Origin: Bacillus badius NBRC 15713
Lineage (GTDB): Bacteria > Bacillota > Bacilli > Bacillales > Domibacillaceae
Assembly (NCBI RefSeq): GCF_001591605.1
Contig: NZ_BCVF01000017.1
Span: 1 to 64,000 of the forward strand
Direction of reading: 5' to 3'
DNA: 64,000 bases
Each line of letters opens with the position of its first letter. Within the stretch, counting starts at the first letter, position 1. The position numbers and the translations under genes were made by a program. Shown here piece after piece: positions 8,781 through 17,200 of the stretch. The notes under the pieces were generated by a model. The model saw only the letters and a list, made by a program, of their open reading frames with translations, did no database searches and had not been told where the DNA came from.

Positions 8781-9704
8781 ATGACAACTAATCAACAAAT
8801 TATGAAGAATACGATCACTACAGGAAGCATCACATCCGGCCTGCTAAACCCGGAACAATCTCAAAAGTTTATCCAACAAACCTTTGAATCTACTGTCCTT
8901 GGAGGGCTTATTCGCAAGGAAATGCGACGTGCTAAGACGGGTGAGATTGATAAGATCGGCATTGATTCTCGTATTCTTCGAAAGAAAACAGAAAATACAG
9001 ATGACGGCTACCGTCAGAAAGCAAATTTTGACAAAGTAGAATACGCTACGACTGCTGTTCGTCTCCCTTGGGAAATTACAGAAGAGTCCTTGCGTGAAAA
9101 CATCGAAGGGCAAGGGTTTGAAGATACAGTCACAAAGCTTATGACTACGCAGCTTGGTATCGATCTCGAAGATTTATATATTAACGGGGACGAAGCGACT
9201 CTCGACACAGATCCGGATTATGACTTTTTGAAAATTAATGATGGTTGGCTTAAGCAATTAACAACAGGGTCGCATATTGAGGATCGTTCTGCAAAAGAAG
9301 CTGGCGCCCTTTCTCTTAATGTATTTTATGATGCATTAGCTCAAATGCCGGACAAGTATAACAATGGCACATTACGTTGGTTGATGGCTCCATCCATAAA
9401 ACAAAAGTGGGAGCATTATTTATTGAACGAAAACATTAAAAACGGCGGTGGGCTTTCTGAATCTATCTTAAATGCACCTGCCAGCATTCCAGCAGTAGCT
9501 GTTCCAAGAATGCCGAAAGATAAAATTGTGCTTATCAATCCTAAAAACTTGATCGTCGTTAACTCTTACGATGTGAAGATCCGTAAAACAGTTGAGGGGA
9601 AAGATGCGATCATGCAAGACAAGCGCTTTTATGTTGTTCATTTGGACTTTGATCCAATTATTGAAGAAAAAGACGCCGCTGTTCTTGTTACAGGCTTGGC
9701 ATAA
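8781..9704 (+). CDS. xkdG: Major capsid protein, XkdG type
   Basis: A 307-residue protein with a strong ribosome binding site (GGGGAGGATT). The pattern is that of HK97-fold capsid proteins of the PBSX/skin branch: an N-terminal helix, an extended-loop region (RRAKTGEIDKIGIDSRI), ATTAVRLPWEITEESLRENIEG as the spine helix region, then GTLRWLMAPSIKQKW, and a C-terminal domain ending in VHLDFDPIIEEKDAAVLV. It follows the protease/scaffold gene, as expected. Confidence 0.9.
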   Translation: MTTNQQIMKNTITTGSITSGLLNPEQSQKFIQQTFESTVLGGLIRKEMRRAKTGEIDKIGIDSRILRKKTENTDDGYRQKANFDKVEYATTAVRLPWEITEESLRENIEGQGFEDTVTKLMTTQLGIDLEDLYINGDEATLDTDPDYDFLKINDGWLKQLTTGSHIEDRSAKEAGALSLNVFYDALAQMPDKYNNGTLRWLMAPSIKQKWEHYLLNENIKNGGGLSESILNAPASIPAVAVPRMPKDKIVLINPKNLIVVNSYDVKIRKTVEGKDAIMQDKRFYVVHLDFDPIIEEKDAAVLVTGLA

Positions 9705-9717
9705 GGAGGGGGCTTTT

Positions 9718-9882
9718 GTGGTTAAACTAAAACTGAAGAATGCTTTATCTTACAGTGGGGTTGTGAGTGCCGATGCTCGCAATCCTATTGTTGAGGTCAA
9801 AACAAAAAAAGAAGCAGAAGAGGCAGTTAAAACCGGTTATTTCGAAGTCGTTAATGAAGAAGAAACAAAAGAAACGGAGTGA
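9718..9882 (+). CDS. YqbF-like small phage protein
   Basis: A 54-residue protein starting at GTG 9718 after AAGGAGGGGGC. The N-terminal ~40 residues (KLKLKNALSYSGVVS, then VEVKTKKEAEEAVKTGYF) resemble the YqbF domain found right after the major capsid gene in skin-type prophages; the C-terminus is a Glu/Thr tail. The frame is open further upstream into the capsid gene, but the ribosome binding site fixes this start. Confidence 0.7.
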   Translation: MVKLKLKNALSYSGVVSADARNPIVEVKTKKEAEEAVKTGYFEVVNEEETKETE

Positions 9883-9888
9883 TAGCAC

Positions 9889-10278
9889 ATGCTCATTACT
9901 CCTGATGACGTTATAAGTTACTCGGTCTTTGATCAAGTCAAATCGAGAGAGAAAAGCCTTCTAGAAAAAGATATTTTAGAAGCAGAAATAGAGGTCAGAA
10001 AAATTGCTGGTCACGACTTTTCTGCTCCAGAATACACACCGCTGCCGGCAGAAGTGAAGCTCGCTCTGCAGAAACTTGCCCAGTATTATGCGCTCGTTAA
10101 TTCTGATGAGTCTTTGTCTAAAGGAATTAAAAGCGAAAAGATCGGAGACTATTCTTATACTGTCTCAGAAGGAAGCAGCACTGCTAAGCCGGATGTATCA
10201 GCTTTACTTTCAGCCTTCATCCAAAAGGATGAACCAGCAGACCTAGGCACTGCCCGAATGAGGTTGAGGTCATTATGA
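9889..10278 (+). CDS. Head-tail connector, YqbG type (DUF3199)
   Basis: A 129-residue helical protein (MLITPDDVISYSVFDQVK at the N-terminus, VKLALQKLAQYYALVNSDES in the middle), matching the YqbG connector family of skin/PBSX-like phages, which sits under the portal as adaptor. Its stop overlaps the start of the next neck gene (ATGAG), indicating translational coupling. Confidence 0.85.
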   Translation: MLITPDDVISYSVFDQVKSREKSLLEKDILEAEIEVRKIAGHDFSAPEYTPLPAEVKLALQKLAQYYALVNSDESLSKGIKSEKIGDYSYTVSEGSSTAKPDVSALLSAFIQKDEPADLGTARMRLRSL

Positions 10279-10628
10279 GTTATCGCAGCCTTTTAACTCA
10301 TCGGTGTGACATCTACCATCTAACCCAGACTAAGAGTGGCGGAGAATGGGGTATACCAGGCGGTGATTTGGAAGAAGAGTTTTCTTATGGGAATGTCCCG
10401 AACCTTCTTGAAGTTCCTTGCTACTTTACAGAAAAGAATCAGACGATTGTGCAAGGCGAACCGAATCCAACGGTAATTCAATCCTTCCTTGTTCATTTCT
10501 TGCCGACTGCTGATGTCAGGATGAATGACAAAGTGATCTGGAACGGAATCGAATTTACATTGCAGATTCCAAAAAAGATTAAGAATCATCATATTGAAGT
10601 GATAGCAATTAGGAGTGAGCACTTATGA
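10275..10628 (+). CDS. xkdH: Head completion/stopper protein, XkdH/YqbH type (DUF3599)
   Basis: A 117-residue beta-rich protein overlapping both neighbours by four bases. The HRCDIYHLTQTKSGG start, the central FTEKNQTIVQGEPNP segment and the DVRMNDKVIWNG segment match the XkdH/YqbH neck proteins, which close the connector after DNA packaging. Confidence 0.85.
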   Translation: MSYRSLLTHRCDIYHLTQTKSGGEWGIPGGDLEEEFSYGNVPNLLEVPCYFTEKNQTIVQGEPNPTVIQSFLVHFLPTADVRMNDKVIWNGIEFTLQIPKKIKNHHIEVIAIRSEHL

Positions 10629-11110
10629 AATTTGAAATAGAAGGATTAGATGCTTTCCTTAATGCTCTTGATGAGGCAGCTAACGGTCAATTAAAAGAAG
10701 AAATGAGTTTATGGCTGGAAGCAACCGGGATGGAATTCTTAGACTTAATTCAAGACGAAATTATCCGAACAAAAACCGTTGATACTCGCCGTCTTTTGAA
10801 CTCGTTTGGTCGAGGTGACAGTGAAAATATTTGGTCTATTCAAAACGGCGGTCTATCTCTTGAGGTTGGTACTAATTTAAATTACGCTGCTTACGCTAAT
10901 GATGGTCATCGACAAAACAAACGCTGGGTGCCCGGGCGTTGGATAGGTAGCCGCTTTGAATATGATCCGGGAGCATCAACAGGAATGATGTTGAAAGAAA
11001 AATGGATTGAAGGATCTCATTATTGGGATAATGCTTTCTCTATTTTTGAGAAGATGTTTGATAAGAGTCTAGAAAGGCGCCTTCAAGCATGGCTAGATAC
11101 TAACTTTTAG
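10625..11110 (+). CDS. xkdI: Neck/tail-completion protein, HK97 gp10-like (XkdI)
   Basis: A 161-residue protein. The N-terminal helix (FEIEGLDAFLNALDEAA) and the motif YAAYANDGHRQNK are typical of HK97 gp10-like head-tail joining proteins and the XkdI/YqbI branch. The start overlaps the XkdH stop. It joins the head connector to the tail terminator. Confidence 0.87.
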   Translation: MKFEIEGLDAFLNALDEAANGQLKEEMSLWLEATGMEFLDLIQDEIIRTKTVDTRRLLNSFGRGDSENIWSIQNGGLSLEVGTNLNYAAYANDGHRQNKRWVPGRWIGSRFEYDPGASTGMMLKEKWIEGSHYWDNAFSIFEKMFDKSLERRLQAWLDTNF

Positions 11111-11121
11111 GCGGTGATTGG

Positions 11122-11565
11122 TTGAATCCGGAAGTTGCATCAATCATGAGTTATTTTTACAAGCTGTTTCCCTGTAAGATTTACACAAAGGAAGTACCGG
11201 AAAGCTTTGTAGTTCCAAGTATGTATTTCCCTCCTCCTTTCACTTTTAACAACAATGATACGCTCGCTACGTTTGCTAAAACTTATAATTTATCAGTGAA
11301 ACTCTTTCATAAGGATTCACAACAGGCGAATTTTGAAGCAGAGCGTATCGCTGACATCGTTAATAGCAAAAAAGGACTTATACCATTGGTTGATAAGACG
11401 GGCGCTGTAACAGGCGAATACGTGCGAATAAGCCGCATCGAAAACAGAATAGCAGATAGCGGAGTAGCGATTATCCAAGTGACATGGGATAGTCGTTATT
11501 TTTATGAGAAAGAGGACCATAATCCACTTGAGAATATCGAAATGGATAGCGGGGTGAAAGAATGA
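11122..11565 (+). CDS. xkdJ: Tail terminator-like protein, XkdJ/YqbJ type
   Basis: A 147-residue protein starting at TTG 11122 behind AGGCGGTGAT. The order (after gp10-like, before the sheath) and features such as YFYKLFPCKIYTKEVPESF, HKDSQQANFEAERI and IIQVTWDSRYFY match the XkdJ/YqbJ tail terminator-like family, which caps the tail tube at the neck. Confidence 0.82.
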   Translation: MNPEVASIMSYFYKLFPCKIYTKEVPESFVVPSMYFPPPFTFNNNDTLATFAKTYNLSVKLFHKDSQQANFEAERIADIVNSKKGLIPLVDKTGAVTGEYVRISRIENRIADSGVAIIQVTWDSRYFYEKEDHNPLENIEMDSGVKE

Positions 11566-11774
11566 CAAACAAAAACGAACAAGCTGCAGCTAAAGCAAAT
11601 GCTGAGGAATATAAATTCTATTTACATGAATTGCGTGAGCACTCTCAGACACTTTTTGGTGTAAAGCCAGAAGTATTTGACGGTGCTGTTTTTGGTATGA
11701 AAGACATTCAAGCAACGAAAACAGAAGTAAAGAAGCGCATTGACGCTTTCTTAAAGAAGGAGGTTAAACAATGA
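11562..11774 (+). CDS. Small pre-sheath protein, YqzN/YkzM type
   Basis: A 70-residue helical protein, overlapping the upstream gene and the sheath gene by four bases each. It contains FYLHELREHSQTLFGVKPEV and ends in a Lys-rich helix. Small YqzN/YkzM-type proteins occupy the same slot before the sheath gene in skin and PBSX; their role is not defined. Confidence 0.78.
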   Translation: MTNKNEQAAAKANAEEYKFYLHELREHSQTLFGVKPEVFDGAVFGMKDIQATKTEVKKRIDAFLKKEVKQ

Positions 11775-13111
11775 ATGGTGGAACATTTACTCCCGGGGAA
11801 GAAAAGCAACGAGCCGGTATTTATTTCCGTTTCACATCCGCTGCTAACGATCGGTTAGCCGTTGGTGAACGTGGAATAGTAGCACTTCCTTTAGTGCTTA
11901 ATTGGGGAGCGCCAAAGCAATTTATTGAGGTTACCAAAACGGAAGATGTGGAGAAGAAGCTAGGGTTAGATATTAACGATCCATCTCTTTTGCTGTTACG
12001 TGAAGCGAAGAAGAAAGCTAAAACAGTGTTAGCTTATCGAGTGAATGAAGGTACGAAAGCAACCAAGGAAGTAGCAACAGGAGTCACAGCAACCGCTGTT
12101 TACGGTGGCACAAAAGGGAACGACATAACAATCAAGGTTGCCCCTAACGTTGTAGACGAGACCAAAAAAGACGTTACTACTTTCATGGGAACAAAAGCGG
12201 TTGATAAGCAAACTGTAGCTAATGGAAGTGAATTGAAAGCTAATGCTTGGGTCACATTCCAAGGCGCAGGTGAATTGATTGACTCCGCGGGAATTAAGTT
12301 AGTTGGTGGTGCGGATGGTACACCAACCAACCTCGATTACACAGACTTCTTTTCTGCTGCTGAAACAGAGTATTTTGACGTCATTGCCCTTCCGGTGGAT
12401 GATGAGCAGCTGAAAACAGCATTCGTCTCATTTGTTAAGCGAATGCGTGAGCAAAAAGGTGTGAAAATTCGCGGGGTTCTGGCTAATTATGCGGGTGATT
12501 ATGAAGGGATTGACAATGTAACTGTGGGAGCAGTACTTCCAGAGAAGACATTAACACCAGCTGAAACAGTTGCTTGGGTGGCAGGTGCTGCTGCAGGAGC
12601 CACAATTTATCAATCATTAACATTCGTTGAATATGAAGGAGCAATCGATGTTACCCCACGGCTTGATAATGATGAGATTATTGAACGGTTGGCTAAAGGT
12701 GAATTCATGCTAACGTTTGATGCTCGGGATAAGACAGTAACAGTCGAAAAAGACATTAACTCTTTTGTTTCCTTTACCAAAGAAAAAGACAAGAAGTTCC
12801 AAAAGAATAAGATCGTTCGTATTCTTGACGCAATCAATAACGATCTTACTCGCGAAATCAAACGGGAGATTAAGATTCGTAAAGAGAAGGGGCAGGACAT
12901 CCCTGTCAATGGTGATGGTGTACAGATCATCAGCACGTTAGTAACTATTTACATGAATGCTCTGCAAGAAGGAGGAGCCATCACAAACTTTAATTCGCAA
13001 AATGATATTCAGATTGCGATTAATGCTGATGGCGATGGTTTCTATATCAATACTGGCGCGCAACCTGTTGATAGTGCAGAAAAGTTTTATTTTGGAATGG
13101 AGGTGCGTTAA
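11771..13111 (+). CDS. xkdK: Contractile tail sheath protein, XkdK type
   Basis: A 446-residue sheath subunit showing that the phage has a contractile (myovirus-type) tail. Family features include the N-terminal GGTFTPGEEKQRAGIYFRF, the insertion domain around GTKGNDITIKV, EYFDVIALPVDDEQLK, the TVAWVAGAAAG helix, and the C-terminal TLVTIYMNALQEGGAITNF. The start overlaps the upstream small gene. It wraps the tube encoded next. Confidence 0.93.
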   Translation: MNGGTFTPGEEKQRAGIYFRFTSAANDRLAVGERGIVALPLVLNWGAPKQFIEVTKTEDVEKKLGLDINDPSLLLLREAKKKAKTVLAYRVNEGTKATKEVATGVTATAVYGGTKGNDITIKVAPNVVDETKKDVTTFMGTKAVDKQTVANGSELKANAWVTFQGAGELIDSAGIKLVGGADGTPTNLDYTDFFSAAETEYFDVIALPVDDEQLKTAFVSFVKRMREQKGVKIRGVLANYAGDYEGIDNVTVGAVLPEKTLTPAETVAWVAGAAAGATIYQSLTFVEYEGAIDVTPRLDNDEIIERLAKGEFMLTFDARDKTVTVEKDINSFVSFTKEKDKKFQKNKIVRILDAINNDLTREIKREIKIRKEKGQDIPVNGDGVQIISTLVTIYMNALQEGGAITNFNSQNDIQIAINADGDGFYINTGAQPVDSAEKFYFGMEVR

Positions 13112-13114
13112 TTT

Positions 13115-13558
13115 ATGGCATATCGTTCAGGTAATACGATTTCAGGTAAAGAAGGCCGTTTGTTCTTAGATGGTGAAGAAATGGCTTATGTTAAGTCATT
13201 TGAAGCTACACTTGAAAAGAATAAAACAGAGGTGCCAATACTTGGGCGTCGGGTGACAGGTCATAAAACCACGGGTGCAAGTGGTACAGGTACGCTAACA
13301 GTTTATAAGGCGACTTCAAGATTTGTGCGTATCATGATGAATTACGTAAAAAACGGTGAGGACCCATACTTTACATTCCAAGAGGTATTGAATGATAAGT
13401 CATCGGGCAGGGGAACGGAACGTGTTACTTTGTATGATGTAAATTTTGACAGCGCAAAAGTAGCGGGATTAAATGCTGAAGGAGAAGTTTTAGAGGAAGA
13501 GCTACCATTCACATTTGAAGACATTGATATGACAGAGGAATTACGAGAGGACTTTTAA
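13115..13558 (+). CDS. xkdM: Tail tube protein, XkdM type
   Basis: A 147-residue protein, three bases after the sheath gene. The start (YRSGNTISGKEGRLFLDGEE), VKSFEATLEKNKTEVPILGR and the PFTFEDIDM end match the XkdM tube family, the inner tube through which DNA is ejected. Its last codons form the 5' arm of a terminator hairpin. Confidence 0.92.
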   Translation: MAYRSGNTISGKEGRLFLDGEEMAYVKSFEATLEKNKTEVPILGRRVTGHKTTGASGTGTLTVYKATSRFVRIMMNYVKNGEDPYFTFQEVLNDKSSGRGTERVTLYDVNFDSAKVAGLNAEGEVLEEELPFTFEDIDMTEELREDF

Positions 13559-13573
13559 TGGTCCTCTTTTTCA
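13547..13573 (+). terminator. Partial terminator/attenuator between tail tube and chaperone genes
   Basis: GAGGAC (13547-13552, inside the last codons of the tube gene) pairs with GTCCTC (13561-13566), followed by CTTTTTC. It would lower read-through from the abundant sheath and tube genes to the chaperone and tape measure genes. Confidence 0.65.
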
Positions 13574-13613
13574 TTTGCAAATAAAAAAAGAAAACTCAAA
13601 GGAGATTTAAATT

Positions 13614-14072
13614 ATGACAAATCAAAACGAAAATGTAGAAGAAGTTGCAATGGATTTATCTTTCTTTATGCCAGGAGTGGCGAAAGCTGTAGAGGTAGAA
13701 GAGTGGCCAATTTCTAAGCGGTTCGTTGATAAAAAAGGAAAAGTGATCCCATTCAAATTCAAAGCAATTACTACGGAACGGATTGATGAATTAGAAAAAG
13801 AAAGTATGAAGCCAGTGTATCAAGGCAAGAAAAAGGTTGGTGAAACTGTGGATACCGCTCGTTTTTATGCTAAGGTTGCAATCGAATCAACCATCTATCC
13901 AAACTTCAAAGCAGCAGAATTACGAAAAGCTTACAAAACGGAAGATCCTGTGGAAGTAGCCAAGCAAGTTCTTCATATCGGTGGAGAATATGCTAACTGG
14001 GTAGCAAAAGCGGTAGAGATCAATGGTTTTGATGATACACCTGAAGACTTGGAAGAAGCAGCAAAAAACTAA
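13614..14072 (+). CDS. xkdN: Tail assembly chaperone, XkdN type (short form)
   Basis: A 152-residue acidic protein between tail tube and tape measure, the standard place for the gpG-type chaperone that coats the tape measure protein during tail assembly. Segments such as PISKRFVDKKGKVIPFKFKA and RFYAKVAIESTIYPNFKAAE fit the XkdN family. The frame ends immediately after an A_AAA_AAC slippery heptamer (14063-14069), so some ribosomes should shift to -1 and make a longer product with the downstream segment. Confidence 0.9.
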   Translation: MTNQNENVEEVAMDLSFFMPGVAKAVEVEEWPISKRFVDKKGKVIPFKFKAITTERIDELEKESMKPVYQGKKKVGETVDTARFYAKVAIESTIYPNFKAAELRKAYKTEDPVEVAKQVLHIGGEYANWVAKAVEINGFDDTPEDLEEAAKN

Positions 14073-14139
14073 TAAGAGACGGGGATAAAGATGCTTTTTA
14101 TTTTTATTATGCAATGATTGAGCTGAATTACTCCCCGTC
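14063..14139 (+). promoter_or_regulatory. Programmed -1 ribosomal frameshift signal
   Basis: Slippery heptamer A_AAA_AAC (14063-14069) directly before the zero-frame TAA, an eight-base spacer, then a stem GACGGGGA (14078-14085) with TCCCCGTC (14132-14139), extendable by TAA/TTA across a bulged C. This is the classical layout of a stimulated -1 frameshift. Conserved frameshifts in this gene pair are established for dsDNA tailed phages. Confidence 0.85.
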
Positions 14140-14272
14140 CCAATTATTAGAGCTTTATAATGCGCCGCGACCATTCAAGGCGCTTTTATATGCCAGTATT
14201 GGTTATAGATTGGAGATGCTTGCGGAAGAAGCAAAAAAAGCAGAACAAGAACGGTTGAAAGGAGGGAAGTAA
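14069..14272 (+). CDS. -1 frame extension of the tail assembly chaperone (gpGT-like)
   Basis: After the slippery site the -1 frame stays open for 67 codons to TAA at 14270-14272, four bases before the tape measure start. Translated as a continuation it gives a ~219-residue fusion whose tail includes DKDAFYFYYAMIELNYSPSQ and ends in a charged helix. There is no ribosome binding site for separate initiation (first in-frame ATG at 14114). In lambda the equivalent T domain binds the tail tube protein. Confidence 0.82.
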   Translation, partial: LIRDGDKDAFYFYYAMIELNYSPSQLLELYNAPRPFKALLYASIGYRLEMLAEEAKKAEQERLKGGK

Positions 14273-14275
14273 AAG

Positions 14276-17200
14276 GTGGCTAAATTAACAGCGAGATTTG
14301 ATCTGCAGGATCGTATATCAAGAAAGCTACGGATGATTCGGGGAGAGATCAACGAACTTGAAAGAGCACGGTCCCGTATGGAACGCCCGTTGCTTTTACA
14401 AGTTAAAGACCAAGCGACTGTTGTGCTAAAGAGAGTGCAATCCTTCATGCTCAGAAGGCTAGTTAGAACTCATACTTTTGTTGTTGGAGTGAAAGACCAG
14501 GCTATGCGTCCTTTGCGGGCACTGTCTAATTATGTAGAGAGAAAGATGCCTAGAACGCACAGTGTGGTTGTTCGGGCAAAGGATGAAGCATTGAGCATGA
14601 TGAAAGAAATTGCTGGTTTCGGGAAATCGGTGTTATCAAAGGGCTACAGAGTTACCGTTTGGGCTGTGGACAAGACACGGGGTACTCTCTCATCTATTAG
14701 TAGATCTGTGAGCAGTTTAACCGAAAAAAGTTACAACATGACTGTTCGGACCATAGACTTTTCAACCCGAACCATCGGTACTGTTAAGAGAGCTTTATTT
14801 TCTTTGCCGTCGCTTGTTACGGTGACACTAGCTGTTGTAGGAGCTGGACAGCTAAAGGATGTGACTCTTGGCGCTGCTATGAACTTTGAAGAATATGAAG
14901 TTGCTATGGATCACTGGTTAAAAGGAAATAAGAAAAAATCAAAAGCTCTAATTGATTGGATGGGCCGTTTTGCTGATAAGACACCTTTTAGTTCCCCTGA
15001 TCTATTCCCTGCATTAACTCGAGGTATAGGAGTCACAGAAGGCAATGTTAAAGAAGCGAAAAAATTGCTGAAAATAGCAACTGATATGGCGGCCCTTACA
15101 CCCGGCAAAACTGTTGGGGATGCAATGGAAGCATTAAGTGACGCTCAAATGGGTGAATTTGCTCGTATGACAGAATTTAATGTGAAGATGAGCAAGAAGG
15201 CTTACGAGGCAATGGGAGGATGGCCAGAATTTATTAAAGAGGTAGACAAAAAATTTGATGACGGTGCTCAAAAGATATCCCAAACCGCACGCGGTAAATT
15301 GTCTACATTACAAGGTTATATAGGAGCCTCCTTCCGCTCGATGGGTCAAGGGGCTTTAGAGGCTTTGAAACCTCGCCTAGACGCAATTAACTTATGGATT
15401 GATAATAACCAGGACAAGTGGCAAGAGTGGAAAAAAACTCTCAAGAGCATAAGTGGCCAGAGTGCTGAATGGCTTTTCGGAAACTTGGAAAAAGGGTTTC
15501 TCCATATTAAAACTAATTATCTGGAAAACAAGGAATTTAAGAAGCTGGACTTTGAAGGAAAAATCAAATTTATTACTGAGGATATTGGAATTTGGTGGTC
15601 CAGCAAAGGTAAACCTGCGTTGGATAGTTGGTGGGAATCTCAAGGGAAGCCTTGGGCCGAGAAGGCGGGGATTTTCTTGGGAGAAGCCCTTTTTAATGGA
15701 ATTGTAGCTGGTATGAAAGCTCGATCGGCTTTCTTGAAAGATGCCTGGAAAGAAGCTATAGCAGATCCAAGTGTTCAGTCGCTCGGCGGAGCAACAATTG
15801 GTACGGCGCTGACAGCAGCGGTTGGGGGAGCTCTTTTATATCCTATCACTAAAGGTTTAGCTGGTATTGGAAAGCAAATTGGTGGGGTTATAAAGGTCGG
15901 TAAGCAAACAACCGGAAAGGTCAAAGGAGCTGCTGGAAAAGCTAAGGAATTTGTTGATAAGAAAAAACAAAAACCATCAACACCAAGCTCTTATAGTGAA
16001 GCAATGAAGCAGCGCAAAGGAGCAAGCGCAACTGGAAAATCCTCTAAACTTTTTGGTGGAGCTGGTAACGCTCTAGGTGCTCTTGGTACCCTCATGACCT
16101 TTAAAACAGTGGATGATATTGGAACAGGATTAGGTGACTGGTTATTTGGCCATAAGGCCGGCCAAGAAAAATTTAATGGCTTGCTTAGTAATCCTTTTGG
16201 AAAGAAAGATGTATACAAAGAAGACCGTCAAGGTGCTATATCCAAGTTTTTCACGGGTACAAAAGCAAGTGCAGCAACCTTGGATAAGCCAACTAAATCT
16301 GCTGCATCAACAGAAAAAAGTAATGAAGGGTTTGCCCAAGGACAAGCTTTTGGTAAAAACTTTATGGCTGGTCTAAATTCAGCACCAATAAATGTTACGA
16401 GCTGGTTGAATGAAAAAGTTTATAAACCAGTAGGAAGTGCAGCCACCAATTCAAAGAATTTAGGTTACGCTTTTTCTGCTGGATTCGTACAAGGGCTAAA
16501 TAGTGCTCCAGTAAGTGTTTATACTTGGATTAATGAAAAGATTTATAAGCCATTCGGCAGCGCAGCTACAAATTCAAAACACTTGGGTTACGCATTTAGT
16601 TATGGTTTTGTCACAGGTCTTGGCAGTGCTCCGGTAGATGTTTATTCTTGGATCAATCAAAACATCTATATACCTGTAGGCAGTGCGGTCAAGAGTGCCC
16701 AGCATTTCGGCTATGCATTTAGCTATGGATTTGTGTCTGGAATGAAGAACAGCCCGTTAACCGTAAGTTCGTGGGTAACAACGAATATTTATCAGCCTCT
16801 TAATCAAGCTGCTTTAGGAGCCAAACTGTATGGATCAGCGTTGGTATATAACTTTAAAAATGGTATTAAGGCTGTTCCAGTGGGTATGTCTACATGGCTG
16901 AATAATCATGTGGGACAACCATTCCTAAAGTATATTCCAAGCGGTAAAGGGTTTGGTCAAGGGTTAGCCGGCTACTTTATTGCTGGGATGAAAAGCAAAA
17001 AAGCAGATGTATCTGCTGAGGCAAAAGCGCTTGCCAAGGCAGTGGAATCAGCGTTCAGAAAAGAGTTAGGAATCCACTCTCCTTCTCGTGTAATGGCTGA
17101 TCTCGGTTATTGGTCAGCAATGGGGGTTGTAAAAGGGTTTAGTAGTGTTGATGTATCAAACATTGCAAAAAATAAAGCCAATGAACTCATGGGTTCATTC

